DNA from: SHND01 sp964469005
GTDB taxonomy: Bacteria > Chloroflexota > Anaerolineae > UBA4142 > SHND01
Reading direction: 5' to 3'
NCBI GenBank assembly: GCA_964469005.1
Contig: CAYXXF010000016.1
Span: 1-64,000 of the forward strand
Length of the DNA stretch: 64,000 nucleotides
The notes below the pieces were generated by a model. It did not search any database. It had not been told where the DNA came from and saw only the letters and a list, made by a program, of their open reading frames with translations. Position numbers and translations under genes: made by a program. Each line of letters starts with the position of its first letter. Within the stretch, counting starts at the first letter, position 1. Shown here piece by piece: positions 54,201 to 62,670 of the stretch.

Positions 54201-56948
54201 GATGGTGCTGTTGCTTATATTCACGGTGCCGATTTCGCTATAGATGCCGCCGCCACTGAGTTGCGAACGATTGTGAAGGATGGCACTGTTTTTGACCGTC
54301 AGCGCGCCGTAATTGCGAATTGCCGCGCCGCCGCCGCATCCGGCATCGCACCACGCGTTGCGGATGGTGAGGGTATCAAGCGTGACGGTCTTGCTGCTGT
54401 TGATATAAAACACGCGCACCGCGTCATTGCCGCTGATGGTAATGTCGCCATTGTTCGCGCTGCCGTCAATAGTCGTGGTGTCGTTGAGCGCGGGCAAGGT
54501 AGCACCGAGTGTGATGGTGCAATTGTTCGCGGCGGAACAGGCAGGCACATCGCTCGCGGGAATGTCGAACGTTATCGTATCCGAGCCGCTGCGCGCGTTC
54601 GCGCTGTTGATGGCTTCGCGCAGCGTGCAGTCTTGATTGAAAAATCCTTGCCCCAACACATCACACAAACCGTCATCCGAATCCGCCGCGTGATTCACGA
54701 CAAAATTCGGTCCGCTTTGCGTTGCGGGTGGAATCGGCGCTTCATACGCGCCAATGTCGCAAACTGCCGAACTATCGCGGTCACCGTCTTGCGGACGCGT
54801 TGCATCGCGTTGGTCGAGATTGTTGATAGGCGCGTTCGCGCAAAGCGTATCATTGCCCGTATCAATCGCCGCGCTCGGATAGAACAATGCCATTGTGTAC
54901 GTATTGCCGCCGTTGTCCGCGAGTCCTTGCAAATTGATTTCGCCAACCGTTTTTTGTGTGAATGTACCGCCGCACGTTGCATCGCTGCTGAGATTGTTGA
55001 CGCCCGTGTTGTTGAATGGATTAGAACAATTGCCGTTGCTGTTGTTCGAGACGAGCGTGTTGTTGATGGTGGTGGGAATGTTGCTGAATACGCCGCCGAC
55101 GACACCGCCGGTATTGTTTGCCACCGTGACATTCGTCATTGTCAACGAACTGCCGTTGCTGCCGATAGCGCCGCCCGTGCCCGCCTGATTCGCAGCAAAA
55201 GTGCTGTTGCTGATAGTCAACGCGCCTTCATTGAAAATGCCGCCGCCGATATTGTCGGCGTCATTGTCGCGGAATGTGCTGTTGGTGACGGTGAGATTGC
55301 CTTTGTTCCAAATACCCGCGCCGCTGCACAAATCGCATTTGGCATAGCGGAAGGTGAGCGCATTGACGGTGGCAATGACGTTGGCGTTGATTTCCAAAAT
55401 GCGATTGCCAAATTCGCCGCTGAGCGTAATGTGCTGCGCGCTCGCGTCAATCGTTACGTCGTCGCCAAGCGGAGCCGGTTGCGTAAAGAGTGGAATAAAA
55501 CAGATGTCAGGCGTGCTGCAATCCGGGTCAGCATCGGGAATGTCAAAGGTGATGGTATTGTAGCCGGGGGTGGCATTTGCCGCGTCAATCGCTTCCGTGA
55601 ACGTACAGTCTTGACTGCCAAAGCCGGTGCCCAACGTATCGCAATACCCATCGTAAAAGCCAAACGCGTGATTGACGATGAAATTGGTGCCGGGCATGCC
55701 GATGTATTCATACGTGCCGATGTCGCATTTGCCATTTTTCGGACGCGCCACCCCGCGCGCGTCGTCAGTGATACCGCCGCTGCCGCACACATTGACGCCG
55801 TCGTTCAAACGGTCAATCGCCGCGCTGGTCGGATTCAGCGCCAGCGTTGGCACGTAACCGCCATTGCTCTGGAGTGTGGTCATTAGACCACTCGCCGTGT
55901 TAGAGAGTGACCCCGCCGCGCTAAAGCCGCAGGTAGCTCCGCTTTCAATGTTGTATCCGGCGTCCGTGAATGTGCCGGGGAGCGAGAGAGAACAATTTTG
56001 TCCCGAATTTTCCAGCAGTGAATTGCGAAGAACAATCGTTTTGCCGGAAGCGGAAACGAGCGTACCAAGACTGTAGTTGTCCCACACCGTTGTAAAGACG
56101 AGGGTCATGGCGCCGCCGTTTTGAAAGATTTCGGGACCGTCGCCATGCAAGCCGCCCGTGGTGCCCGCGCCGCCATAGCCACGGTCATTGCGCGTGAGAG
56201 TCACGTTTTGCAGCCAAACAAATCCGCCGCCGCTGTTGTAGATCGCGCCGCCATCCGCGCCGCGCCCGCCATTGCCGTTTCCCGAATCCCCGCCATAGCC
56301 CGCTTCGTTGTTATCAAACGTCGAGCGATACGCGTTCAGCGTTCCCGTCGTCGCGTTAAAAATTGCGCCGCCGTCGCCGCCACGACAACCCGCTTGATTC
56401 AAACTGTTGCCGCCCGTCCCTGCGCGGCTTGCGGTAATGCGAACCTCGTGCAGGGTCAGTGTGCCGCCATTGAAAATTGCGCCGCCGGGTTCGCCCGCCG
56501 TGCAAAGCGTAATCGAATTTGTGCCGTTCGGCGCGCGTCCGTTGGTCAAGGTCAGGCGTCTCAGTCCGACGGTGAAAGTGTTGTTGATGACAAAGAGGCG
56601 CACGCTGTTATTGCCGCTGACGGTGACGCCATTCTTGCCGCCGTCGAGCAACATGTCGTGATTTAAATCGGGGAGCGCGCTGCTGAGCGTGATTGTGCCA
56701 TTGACGTTGAAATGGATTTCGATGTTGCCATTGCCCGTGATGCAATCGCCGCCGCTTGATTCATTTTGCGCGTTGATGTTCGTAATCGCTTCGCGCAGCG
56801 TGCAGTTGCTGTCGCCGCCGGTGGCGTTATCGGCAGTCGTGTTGACGATGAGTGGGGTCGCTGCCTCTGCAATCGGGACTTGATGCGCGAGCGTCAAGCT
56901 GCAGAGGAGAAACAGTGTGATGAGAATGAGAATGAAGCGTGGACGCAT
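51270..56948 (-). CDS. Very large exported beta-helix protein with four CTLREAI-type modules
   Basis: 1892 residues. Start set by GAGG 8 nt before the ATG at 56948, which begins the signal peptide (1-29); a frame to 57176 is rejected. Modules open with C(T)L/FREA/TEAI at four places (GDSNCTLREAITNINAQN; QDCTFTEAIDAANATPGYN; QDCTLREAINSANARSGSD; IDCTLREAITAANNQAGAN), each followed by a beta-helix of N-S-T-x-x-x-N repeats and a closing Q-x-D-x-R-P, CDIGAYE block. One large-adhesin Ig-like domain (PTLTLETGTTDRNATYASGS, LGANKNIIIDTTAPT) lies between modules 3 and 4. An Fn3-like end follows (VVVKWRTTTESNIAGFNVYR). Likely an adhesin or surface-exposed fibre; target unknown. Confidence 0.82.
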   Translation of the reverse strand: MRPRFILILITLFLLCSLTLAHQVPIAEAATPLIVNTTADNATGGDSNCTLREAITNINAQNESSGGDCITGNGNIEIHFNVNGTITLSSALPDLNHDMLLDGGKNGVTVSGNNSVRLFVINNTFTVGLRRLTLTNGRAPNGTNSITLCTAGEPGGAIFNGGTLTLHEVRITASRAGTGGNSLNQAGCRGGDGGAIFNATTGTLNAYRSTFDNNEAGYGGDSGNGNGGRGADGGAIYNSGGGFVWLQNVTLTRNDRGYGGAGTTGGLHGDGPEIFQNGGAMTLVFTTVWDNYSLGTLVSASGKTIVLRNSLLENSGQNCSLSLPGTFTDAGYNIESGATCGFSAAGSLSNTASGLMTTLQSNGGYVPTLALNPTSAAIDRLNDGVNVCGSGGITDDARGVARPKNGKCDIGTYEYIGMPGTNFIVNHAFGFYDGYCDTLGTGFGSQDCTFTEAIDAANATPGYNTITFDIPDADPDCSTPDICFIPLFTQPAPLGDDVTIDASAQHITLSGEFGNRILEINANVIATVNALTFRYAKCDLCSGAGIWNKGNLTVTNSTFRDNDADNIGGGIFNEGALTISNSTFAANQAGTGGAIGSNGSSLTMTNVTVANNTGGVVGGVFSNIPTTINNTLVSNNSNGNCSNPFNNTGVNNLSSDATCGGTFTQKTVGEINLQGLADNGGNTYTMALFYPSAAIDTGNDTLCANAPINNLDQRDATRPQDGDRDSSAVCDIGAYEAPIPPATQSGPNFVVNHAADSDDGLCDVLGQGFFNQDCTLREAINSANARSGSDTITFDIPASDVPACSAANNCTITLGATLPALNDTTTIDGSANNGDITISGNDAVRVFYINSSKTVTLDTLTIRNAWCDAGCGGGAAIRNYGALTVKNSAILHNRSQLSGGGIYSEIGTVNISNSTIANNQAGGAGGGVISYQGGATITNSTIVGNSAGTLGSGVYVFLGTLTMNNTLIAGNTGANRDCDGAASGSNNLIQDSANACGLSDGVDGNIIGGNPNLAALAENGGPTQTIALQFPSDAIDAGDNTICANAPINNLDQRGETRPKDGNGDASLICDIGAYELQQVPATITNVTATTSGCNGTNPAYCNEPDIVTITITFSELVNVVTTNGTPTLTLETGTTDRNATYASGSGTDTLTFSYTVQSGDTSNDLDYVGTTSLVLNGGTIRDASNINASLTLPTPGATGSLGANKNIIIDTTAPTTSYFHRRNPLSSTTNADTLQFEVDFSEPLGTGALGIADFAVTGTTGTATNVGVVDVNAGTYYLDVSGGDLANYNGVVGMDYSPGMSIYDRAGNPVANVEPSDDETYTVQNAQLGPTFTVNTTDDHDDSVCSPIDCTLREAITAANNQAGANTIDFSVSGTITLDQTLGTLPAVSDDVTIDGAANSAAIIVSGGNNVGVMTVNSGKVLSIESLTIANGRCTNCSGGGIKNSGTLNIANSTLTGNVAPSNGPGTGSGGGIYNSGMANIANSTFSGNSTGQNGGAIANIGGTLNVANSTFSGNSGPNGATINNYLGTLNLNNNIIANNGGSGLSCANVSATINGSNNLIDDTSCGSSASFHIGAVTNLDATLNSNGGPTKTHALLSNSNAIDAGSGCTYLSNGSNSLFNNGDTITTDQRGQARADLNCDVGAFEYVNSDGHTITKNNFVFGPLYTFGPTLAGITSGNTFNDSLAINREIPGIQPGTPPANALTITWDATTKGSGYSFLVTLCYDPNDSSQYNGQAESTLHVWHYNGSTWDDLGGTLDTVTHAPYHCITATTALTSTSPIILAPQTSTTADEVNGVKARVNKKGSVVVKWRTTTESNIAGFNVYRKTVKGEWKQINAQFIQAKHAGSTEGDKYRFADKQVTQGKTYRYKIEVIYLDQHSEWTKIVRVKPR

Positions 56949-57041
56949 AGCGACCTCACAGGGGGAATTTGTTTTTTTTGTTTGTAGTAGTTCGGGCGAA
57001 AAAATTATAGCGCGCGATTCACAAACGTCAATCGCGGAAAT

Positions 57042-57107
57042 TTTTTTTAGACGTGACACGTTTCCTGCGATGAACTCCATCGCCAAACGTGTCACGTCTA
57101 AAAAAAT
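57042..57107. repeat. ACGTGACA inverted repeat, copy 3
   Basis: Arms TTTTTTTAGACGTGACACGTTT and perfect complement with an inner palindrome GCGATG / CATCGC. It lies in the leader of the 1892-residue protein, next to the terminator of the upstream protein. Confidence 0.78.
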
Positions 57108-57137
57108 CCTCAAGCAAAATGTTCTTGCTTGAGGATT
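57100..57137 (-). terminator. Intrinsic terminator of the 1424-residue protein
   Basis: On the minus strand, stem AATCCTCAAGCAA with its complement, 13 bp, 7-nt loop, followed by seven T. The tail overlaps the end of the ACGTGACA repeat. Confidence 0.85.
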
Positions 57138-57142
57138 TTTGT

Positions 57143-60100
57143 TTATGGTGTTTTCACTTGCACAATTTTCGTCCACTCACTGTGGTTGTCGAGGTACTTG
57201 ACCTCGATTTTGTAACGATACGTTTTGCCTTGTTTCACTTGTTTGTCCGCGAACCGATATTTGTTTCCTTCCGTGCTGCCCGCGTTCTTTGCTTGAATGA
57301 AATTGGCGTTGACTTGTTTCCACTCGCCTTTACCATTTTTGCGATACACGTTAAAGCCCGCGATTTGCGATTCGCTTGTTGTACGCCATTTGACGACGAT
57401 GTTGCCTTTTTTGTTGATTACGCCCTTGACGCCGGTCACATCCACCGCTGTCGTATTCGCGGGCGCAAGAAGGATAGGACTTAGGCTTGTGAGTGCCGTA
57501 CTTGCAGTGACGCAATGATACGGCGCGTGCGTCACCGTATCGAGTGTACCGCCCAAATCGTCCCACGTTGAACCGTTGTAATGCCACACGTGCAGTGTGT
57601 TTTCATTTTGTCCGGTCAAAACGCTGGGGTTATAACACAGCGTCACCGTCAAGGAGAACGGACTCTCTTTGGTCGTCGCATCCCACAGGAAAGGCAACGC
57701 ATTCGCCGGTGGTGTCCCGGGGGGTGTGGCAGTGGGAATATCTTCGCGTTTTACCACGAGCGTCAATGGACTGCCCGAATTGAGCAGCATGTCAGCCAGC
57801 GTGGGTCCAAAGGTGAGATGTGTGCTGTCGGTTGTCCACGCTTTCGAGATGGTGTTGCCGTCCGTGTCCACAAACTCAAACGCGCCGATGTCACATTGCA
57901 AATCGTTGCGCACTTTGCCGCGTTGGTCGAGTCCGCCCGCGCCAAAATTGGGCGAGCCGACTGCTGCCGCGCACACATTCTTATCGCCCGCATCAATCGC
58001 GACGCTGCTGTTGCCGAGCGCCATCGTATCAGTGGGACCGCCGTTGTTTTGTAGTGAACCGAGCGCAATCTCGGCGGAAGTCTTTTGCGTGGCAAGACCG
58101 CACGAGCCGTCGCTGTCAAGGTTGTACGCGCCGTCGACGAACGTGCCGCCACAATCGCCACCGCTCGTATTGTTGGCAACGATGGTGTTGTAGAGGAACA
58201 TAGTTTCATTATCGTAAACGCCACCGCCGGAGAAGGTTGAGATGTTGCCAGACAGTGTGCTATTCGTCACAAACATGGAGTTATTGTTAAAGATGCCGCC
58301 GCCCTGACTACCGGCGCTGTTCTCGAAAAAGGTGCTGTTGGTCACGGACAATACGAACTGGTTATAAATGCCGCCGCCACTATTTACTGCGCTGTTGCCG
58401 ACAAAGGTGCTGTTGGTCACCGATGCCTGTGAGCTGTTGAAAATGCCGCCGCCAACCACTGCGCTGTTGTCGACAAAGGTACTGTTGACCACCTCCAGTG
58501 ACCCGCCAGCGGTGCGGATAGCGCCGCCAACGCTATCCACCCCCCCATCATTGCCACTAAAAGTGCTGTTGGCAATTTTCAGCGTTCCGGAGTTGAGGAT
58601 GCCGCCACCGCCGCCGTTCGCATCTGTGGCAAGTCCATCCGAGATGGTGAGCGTTTCAAGTGAAAGTGTTTTGTCGCTGTTTACTCTCATTACGCGCACG
58701 GCGTTGTTGCCGCTTACGGTGATGTCCGCGGAATTCGCAGAACCGTCAATGGTCACATCATCGTCAATCGCGGGGAGCATTGAACCGAGCGTGATGGTGC
58801 AGACATTATCGCTCAAACAGTCCGCGCCCGTGTCGAGAATGTTGAACGTGATGGTGTCCGGTCCCACGAGCGCGTTCGCCGCGTTGATGGCTTCGCGCAA
58901 GGTGCAGTCCTTGTTGCCGATGCCTTGTCCGAGCGTATCACATGAATTGTCGTTGGTGTCTGCCGCGCTGTTGACGAGGAAATTCGGCCCGGTCTGGAAT
59001 CCGGTATAGACCAACTCGTACGCGCCGACATCGCAGAATAGACCTTGCGGACGCGTTTCGCCGCGTTGGTCACTCGTAATTGCAGCCGCATTGCTAAAGA
59101 GCGGGTTCGTGCCATTGCTGACGTAGGTGCATTGTCCCGGCGGAACAGCGCCAATCGCATTGCTGTTTGCATTCAGTTTGAAGGTTTGTGTCGGTCCGCC
59201 GTTGTTGTTGAGGGTCGTGTCGAATCCCGTCACTGCGCCGAGGCGGAAGGACGAACTGCTGCCGCAGGTCGTGTCGTCAATCAAGTTGTCGCTGCCGGTG
59301 ATGGTAGCGCCATTGAAGCAATCGCCGCCGGTGCTGGTGTTTGTAAGAATGCTGTTCTTGAGGTTCAGCGTGCCGCTCAGGTTGTAGATGACGCCGCCGT
59401 TGTTTGCATAGTTGCCGCTGAAAGTGCTGTTCGTGATATTCGCGGTTGTATCAAAGTTAAAGACGGCGCCGCCGTTGTTTGCAAAATTGCCGCTAAAGGT
59501 GCTGTTGGCGATGTTGTACGTGCCGCCATAGTTATAGACTGCGCCGCCGCTGCCGCCGTTATTGCCGTTAAAGGTACTGCCGGCGATGTTGACCGTGCCA
59601 CCTTCGTTAAAGATGCCGCCGCCGCCGCTCGATGCATAATTCGTGACAAAGGCGCTGTTCGTGAGGTTCACCGTGCCATAGTTCCAGATGCCGCCGGCAA
59701 CGCCGCTGAACACATAGCCATTGGCAATCGTCAACGCGTTGAGACCGAGCGTCTTGCCGCTGTTGACCATCATCACTCGATAGAGGTACGCGCCGCTGAT
59801 GGTGATATTGCCATTGTTCGGCGCGCCGTTAATCATTACATCGTCGTTAATCGCGGGCAGGGTGTTGAGCGCGCTGAGCGTGATGGTGCAGACATTATCG
59901 CTCGTACAGTCCGCGCCCGTATCGAGGATGTTGAACGTGATGGTGTCAGCGCCTGCCAGCGCATTCGCCGCGTTGATGGCTTCGCGCAAGGTGCAGTCAC
60001 CGGGCAAAGCATCGCAAGCGGTGTCGTCGGTGTCCGAAGCGTCATTGACGACAAAACTCGGTCCGGTTTGATAACAGGCAACTGCGCCGAGGGCAGAGTC

Positions 60101-61417
60101 TGAGCCGGACGGACACTGCGTTTGGGAAATCGAAGCCGCTGTCGGCACAAAATAGCCGGGGTCTGCCACCTTGCAGGAAATGTCACCGCTTAGGTCTTGA
60201 TAACTGCCCGGCAGGCATGGAATCGGAGCGACGGCGCCGGAAACATTCACATAGTAACCCGGGGGCGCAAGCGTACAGCTGTTGGTGCCGCTGTCATACG
60301 AGCCGGGGCTGCAATAAAGCAATTCATACGCGCCCACGTCGCAGGTGGTATTTTGCGGACGGATGACGCCGCGCTGGTCGGTGGCGATGGTCGCGGCGTT
60401 GGTAAAGAGCGGGTTCGTGCCGCTGCTGACGTAGGTGCATTGTCCCGCCGGCACTGCTTCCAGCGCGTTGCTGCCCCCGTTCAGTTTGTGCGTCTCGGTG
60501 GGTCCGCCATTGTCGTTGAGCGTTGTGTCGAAATTCGTCACCGCGCCGATGCGCCCGGCGGACGCGCCGCAGGTCGTGCCATCAATCAGGTTGTTGCTGC
60601 CGTTGAGAGTCGCGGAGTTGGCGCAATCGTTGGTGCCGGCGCCTGCCGTATTGCCGGTGAGAATGCTGTTACGCAAGTCCACCGTGCCAAAGTTCACAAT
60701 GCCGCCGCCATGTCCTGTTGCGGTATTGCCGTAAAGGGTGCTGTTGGCAATGTTCACCGTGCCGCCGGTGTTGTTAAAGATACCGCCACCATTGCTCGCT
60801 GCCGAATTGCCGCTAAAGGTGCTGTTGGCAATGTTCAGCGTGCCACCAGTGCCGTTGTAGATGCCCCCGCCGAACAGCGCACTATTGTTGCCCTTGAAGG
60901 TGCTGTTGGCAATGTTCAGCGTTCCAATGCTAATAATGCCGCCACCGACGCCACCGCATCCTGCAACAGGACAATTGCCGTTGGCAATCGTCAAGGTATT
61001 CAGCGAGAGTGTCTTGCCGCTGAGGACAGCCAGTAATTGTGCCGCATTGTTCCCACTCAGGGTGATGTCGCCAGAATTGGCACTACCGTCTATCGTAAGG
61101 TCATCGTTAATGCCGGGCAGAGTCGAGCCGAGCGTGATGGTGCAGATGTTTGCCGCGGAGCAGTTCGGGTCGGTGCCGGGGATGCTAAAGGTAATGGTCT
61201 CGGCGAGCGGTGTGTTGGCGTTCGCGGCGGTGATGGCTTCGCGGAGGGAACAATCGGCATCGCAAGTCCCGTCATTCGTGTCAGCGGTCTTGGTGACGAC
61301 GAGAGATACCGGCGGAGGCATCGCGTGCGCGATAGTCGCTTGCGTCGAGGCAAAAAATCCGAGTATTCCAAGTAGGGCAACAAGGACGAGCAGGGGGCGA
61401 AGCGCTTTGACGGGCAT
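57143..61417 (-). CDS. Large exported beta-helix protein with Cys-rich ephrin-receptor-like segment
   Basis: 1424 residues; signal peptide 1-32. Three modules open with DADCSLREAITAANANT, GDCTLREAINAANALAGAD and KDCTLREAINAANALVGPD, each with a beta-helix and a Q-R-G-x-x-R-P, CDVGAYEL closing block. Between modules 1 and 2 (about 370-455) lies a Cys-rich run: CSPGSYDSGTNSCTLAPPGY, CLPGSYQDLSGDISCKVADP, CPSGSDSALGAVACY. This C-P-G-S/x-Y-x(n)-C-x-x-C/P-P-G-Y layout is like GCC2/GCC3 or ephrin-receptor domains. The Fn3-like C terminus (IVVKWRTTSESQIAGFNVYR) matches the neighbouring giant. The start has AGGAG 7 nt upstream. Surface adhesion is inferred. Confidence 0.82.
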   Translation of the reverse strand: MPVKALRPLLVLVALLGILGFFASTQATIAHAMPPPVSLVVTKTADTNDGTCDADCSLREAITAANANTPLAETITFSIPGTDPNCSAANICTITLGSTLPGINDDLTIDGSANSGDITLSGNNAAQLLAVLSGKTLSLNTLTIANGNCPVAGCGGVGGGIISIGTLNIANSTFKGNNSALFGGGIYNGTGGTLNIANSTFSGNSAASNGGGIFNNTGGTVNIANSTLYGNTATGHGGGIVNFGTVDLRNSILTGNTAGAGTNDCANSATLNGSNNLIDGTTCGASAGRIGAVTNFDTTLNDNGGPTETHKLNGGSNALEAVPAGQCTYVSSGTNPLFTNAATIATDQRGVIRPQNTTCDVGAYELLYCSPGSYDSGTNSCTLAPPGYYVNVSGAVAPIPCLPGSYQDLSGDISCKVADPGYFVPTAASISQTQCPSGSDSALGAVACYQTGPSFVVNDASDTDDTACDALPGDCTLREAINAANALAGADTITFNILDTGADCTSDNVCTITLSALNTLPAINDDVMINGAPNNGNITISGAYLYRVMMVNSGKTLGLNALTIANGYVFSGVAGGIWNYGTVNLTNSAFVTNYASSGGGGIFNEGGTVNIAGSTFNGNNGGSGGAVYNYGGTYNIANSTFSGNFANNGGAVFNFDTTANITNSTFSGNYANNGGVIYNLSGTLNLKNSILTNTSTGGDCFNGATITGSDNLIDDTTCGSSSSFRLGAVTGFDTTLNNNGGPTQTFKLNANSNAIGAVPPGQCTYVSNGTNPLFSNAAAITSDQRGETRPQGLFCDVGAYELVYTGFQTGPNFLVNSAADTNDNSCDTLGQGIGNKDCTLREAINAANALVGPDTITFNILDTGADCLSDNVCTITLGSMLPAIDDDVTIDGSANSADITVSGNNAVRVMRVNSDKTLSLETLTISDGLATDANGGGGGILNSGTLKIANSTFSGNDGGVDSVGGAIRTAGGSLEVVNSTFVDNSAVVGGGIFNSSQASVTNSTFVGNSAVNSGGGIYNQFVLSVTNSTFFENSAGSQGGGIFNNNSMFVTNSTLSGNISTFSGGGVYDNETMFLYNTIVANNTSGGDCGGTFVDGAYNLDSDGSCGLATQKTSAEIALGSLQNNGGPTDTMALGNSSVAIDAGDKNVCAAAVGSPNFGAGGLDQRGKVRNDLQCDIGAFEFVDTDGNTISKAWTTDSTHLTFGPTLADMLLNSGSPLTLVVKREDIPTATPPGTPPANALPFLWDATTKESPFSLTVTLCYNPSVLTGQNENTLHVWHYNGSTWDDLGGTLDTVTHAPYHCVTASTALTSLSPILLAPANTTAVDVTGVKGVINKKGNIVVKWRTTSESQIAGFNVYRKNGKGEWKQVNANFIQAKNAGSTEGNKYRFADKQVKQGKTYRYKIEVKYLDNHSEWTKIVQVKTP

Positions 61418-61572
61418 GAAAGGTTCTCCTGAGGGCGATTTGAATTGAGCAGCAGATTGAGTGGGTGCGTTGGTCGAGTTTGGAATTTGGTACAGGATAC
61501 AACGTAAAACTTAATTTGCGTCTTAACGTGATGCCATTGGGTTATACTACTCCCCCAAGATGAAATTGCAGA

Positions 61573-61632
61573 GTAGGGGCGAAGGCATTGTGCATTCGAC
61601 AAAAAGCGTCGAACGCGATGCTTCGCCCCTAC
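61573..61632. repeat. TAGGGGC-type palindromic repeat, second relative
   Basis: A 60-bp imperfect palindrome: GTAGGGGCGAAG outer arm and exact complement, inner TTCGAC / GTCGAA. It begins just after the stop of the helical protein on the minus strand. Confidence 0.65.
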
Positions 61633-61635
61633 GCC

Positions 61636-62319
61636 TTACGCGCTTTTTGTTTTGGGCGCGCGTTGGGCGGCGGTTTTGGTGGTGCGGGCGGCGACGCCGA
61701 TTTTTTCGAGCAGTTGTTTTTTGCCGCGCAAGGCGACGCGGGCGATTTTGATGTATTGGGCGAGCCATTCGTTCATTTGCTTGAGCGCGGCGTCCTGCGC
61801 TTGGGTCGCCTGTTGTGCCGCGCCCTTTGCCGCTTCTTGCGCTTGATTCGCCGTGTCAAAGGTGGCGATTTTGGCGCGTTCGGCGGTGATGCGCGCGGCG
61901 TCATAGCCAAAATCGGTCAAGGCGCTGCTGCTGGCGAGGTTGTCAAAGAGGGTGTACGCCGCTTGGAGGAATCCCGCGACGCTCTTGGGTTCTTTGCCCG
62001 CGAGTCCCAACGTGGCAAGCGTTGGTTTGGGCAACGCGGCGCGGGCAACCTTGGCGGCGGCTTGGTAGGCATCCCGCGCGGCGCGTTCTTGATTTTTCAA
62101 TTCGGCGGTCGCGGTTTTTTGGTCGCCGCGTCCTGCTTTTTGCGCGTTGACGGCGGCAAGCGCGTTGTTGTACAGGGTCTTGCCCGCGTTCAATTTGGCG
62201 GTGGTGTAACCGTATTCGGCGACGGCGCTTTTGATTTCCGCATCCGCCAGGCTATTGCTGATGGCGATTTGCGCGGTGTTGAGTTGCTGCGCGATGGTGG
62301 TGGTGGGTTTGGTTGGCAT
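61636..62319 (-). CDS. Ala-rich helical protein of unknown function
   Basis: 227 residues, almost entirely predicted helix, rich in Ala, Gln, Lys (NAAL-x-x-VNAQKAG; LKNQERAARDAYQAAAKVAR; AQEAAKGAAQQATQAQ), no Cys, no signal peptide. It carries two tandem-looking halves (each with a DYGYTTAK/DFGYDAAR-like turn, EYGYTTAKLNAGKTL and DFGYDAARITAERAK), suggesting an internal duplication of a helical bundle. I recognise no named family. The Met at 62319 is taken; the longer frame to 62343 is possible. No Shine-Dalgarno is clear. It is monocistronic, with a palindromic repeat at each end. Confidence 0.65.
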   Translation of the reverse strand: MPTKPTTTIAQQLNTAQIAISNSLADAEIKSAVAEYGYTTAKLNAGKTLYNNALAAVNAQKAGRGDQKTATAELKNQERAARDAYQAAAKVARAALPKPTLATLGLAGKEPKSVAGFLQAAYTLFDNLASSSALTDFGYDAARITAERAKIATFDTANQAQEAAKGAAQQATQAQDAALKQMNEWLAQYIKIARVALRGKKQLLEKIGVAARTTKTAAQRAPKTKSA

Positions 62320-62344
62320 GGGGGGGTTAGGACTGACGCACAAT

Positions 62345-62416
62345 TGTCATTTCGAACGGAGTGAGAAATCTCGGTTTTGCCAAAGAGATTTCTCGCAAGA
62401 ACGGCTCGAAATGACA
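62345..62416. repeat. CATTTCGA / GAGAAATCTC palindromic repeat
   Basis: Outer arms TGTCATTTCGA and perfect complement, inner arms GAGAAATCTC / GAGATTTCTC. It lies in the leader of the helical protein. A repeat of this shape is common in bacterial genomes, by recall. Confidence 0.65.
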
Positions 62417-62630
62417 AGCATGGGTGTCATGTATTTATTCCTTGCAATGAATTTGCGATACCTTGTTTTGGTTCTAGTTTTCCTTTTTCATCCGATACAA
62501 TGCCTTGATGTAACGCGATAGTTAGCAAATCTCACTCGAACTATCCTTGCAGTCACCAGATATTTTCTTGCAGTTGTTTTATTTGTCCTTGCGCTGGTTC
62601 TATCTTGCCTTGTGTTCAAGGCAGAGTTGA
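62417..62630. other. Intergenic, no gene seen
   Basis: Low-GC stretch between the helical protein and the methyltransferase. I see no coding frame on either strand with protein-like composition; it probably holds the promoter of the minus-strand helical protein. Confidence 0.4.
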
Positions 62631-62664
62631 AAACGTGACAGGTCTTGTAAGACCTGTCACGTTT
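62631..62664. repeat. ACGTGACA inverted repeat, copy 4
   Basis: Perfect 16-bp arms (AAACGTGACAGGTCTT and complement) with a 2-nt loop. The only copy without a separate inner palindrome. It begins 7 nt after the methyltransferase stop and may serve as its terminator hairpin. Confidence 0.8.
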
Positions 62665-62670
62665 CAAGAG

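Noticed and set aside
53712..55886. Long plus-strand open frame of 724 codons
   Set aside because: It is antisense to the 1892-residue protein, low in acidic and aromatic structure, and an artefact of GC-rich repetitive coding sequence.
61588..62364. 258-codon plus-strand frame
   Set aside because: Antisense to the helical protein; Gly/Arg/Phe-rich composition typical of a shadow.
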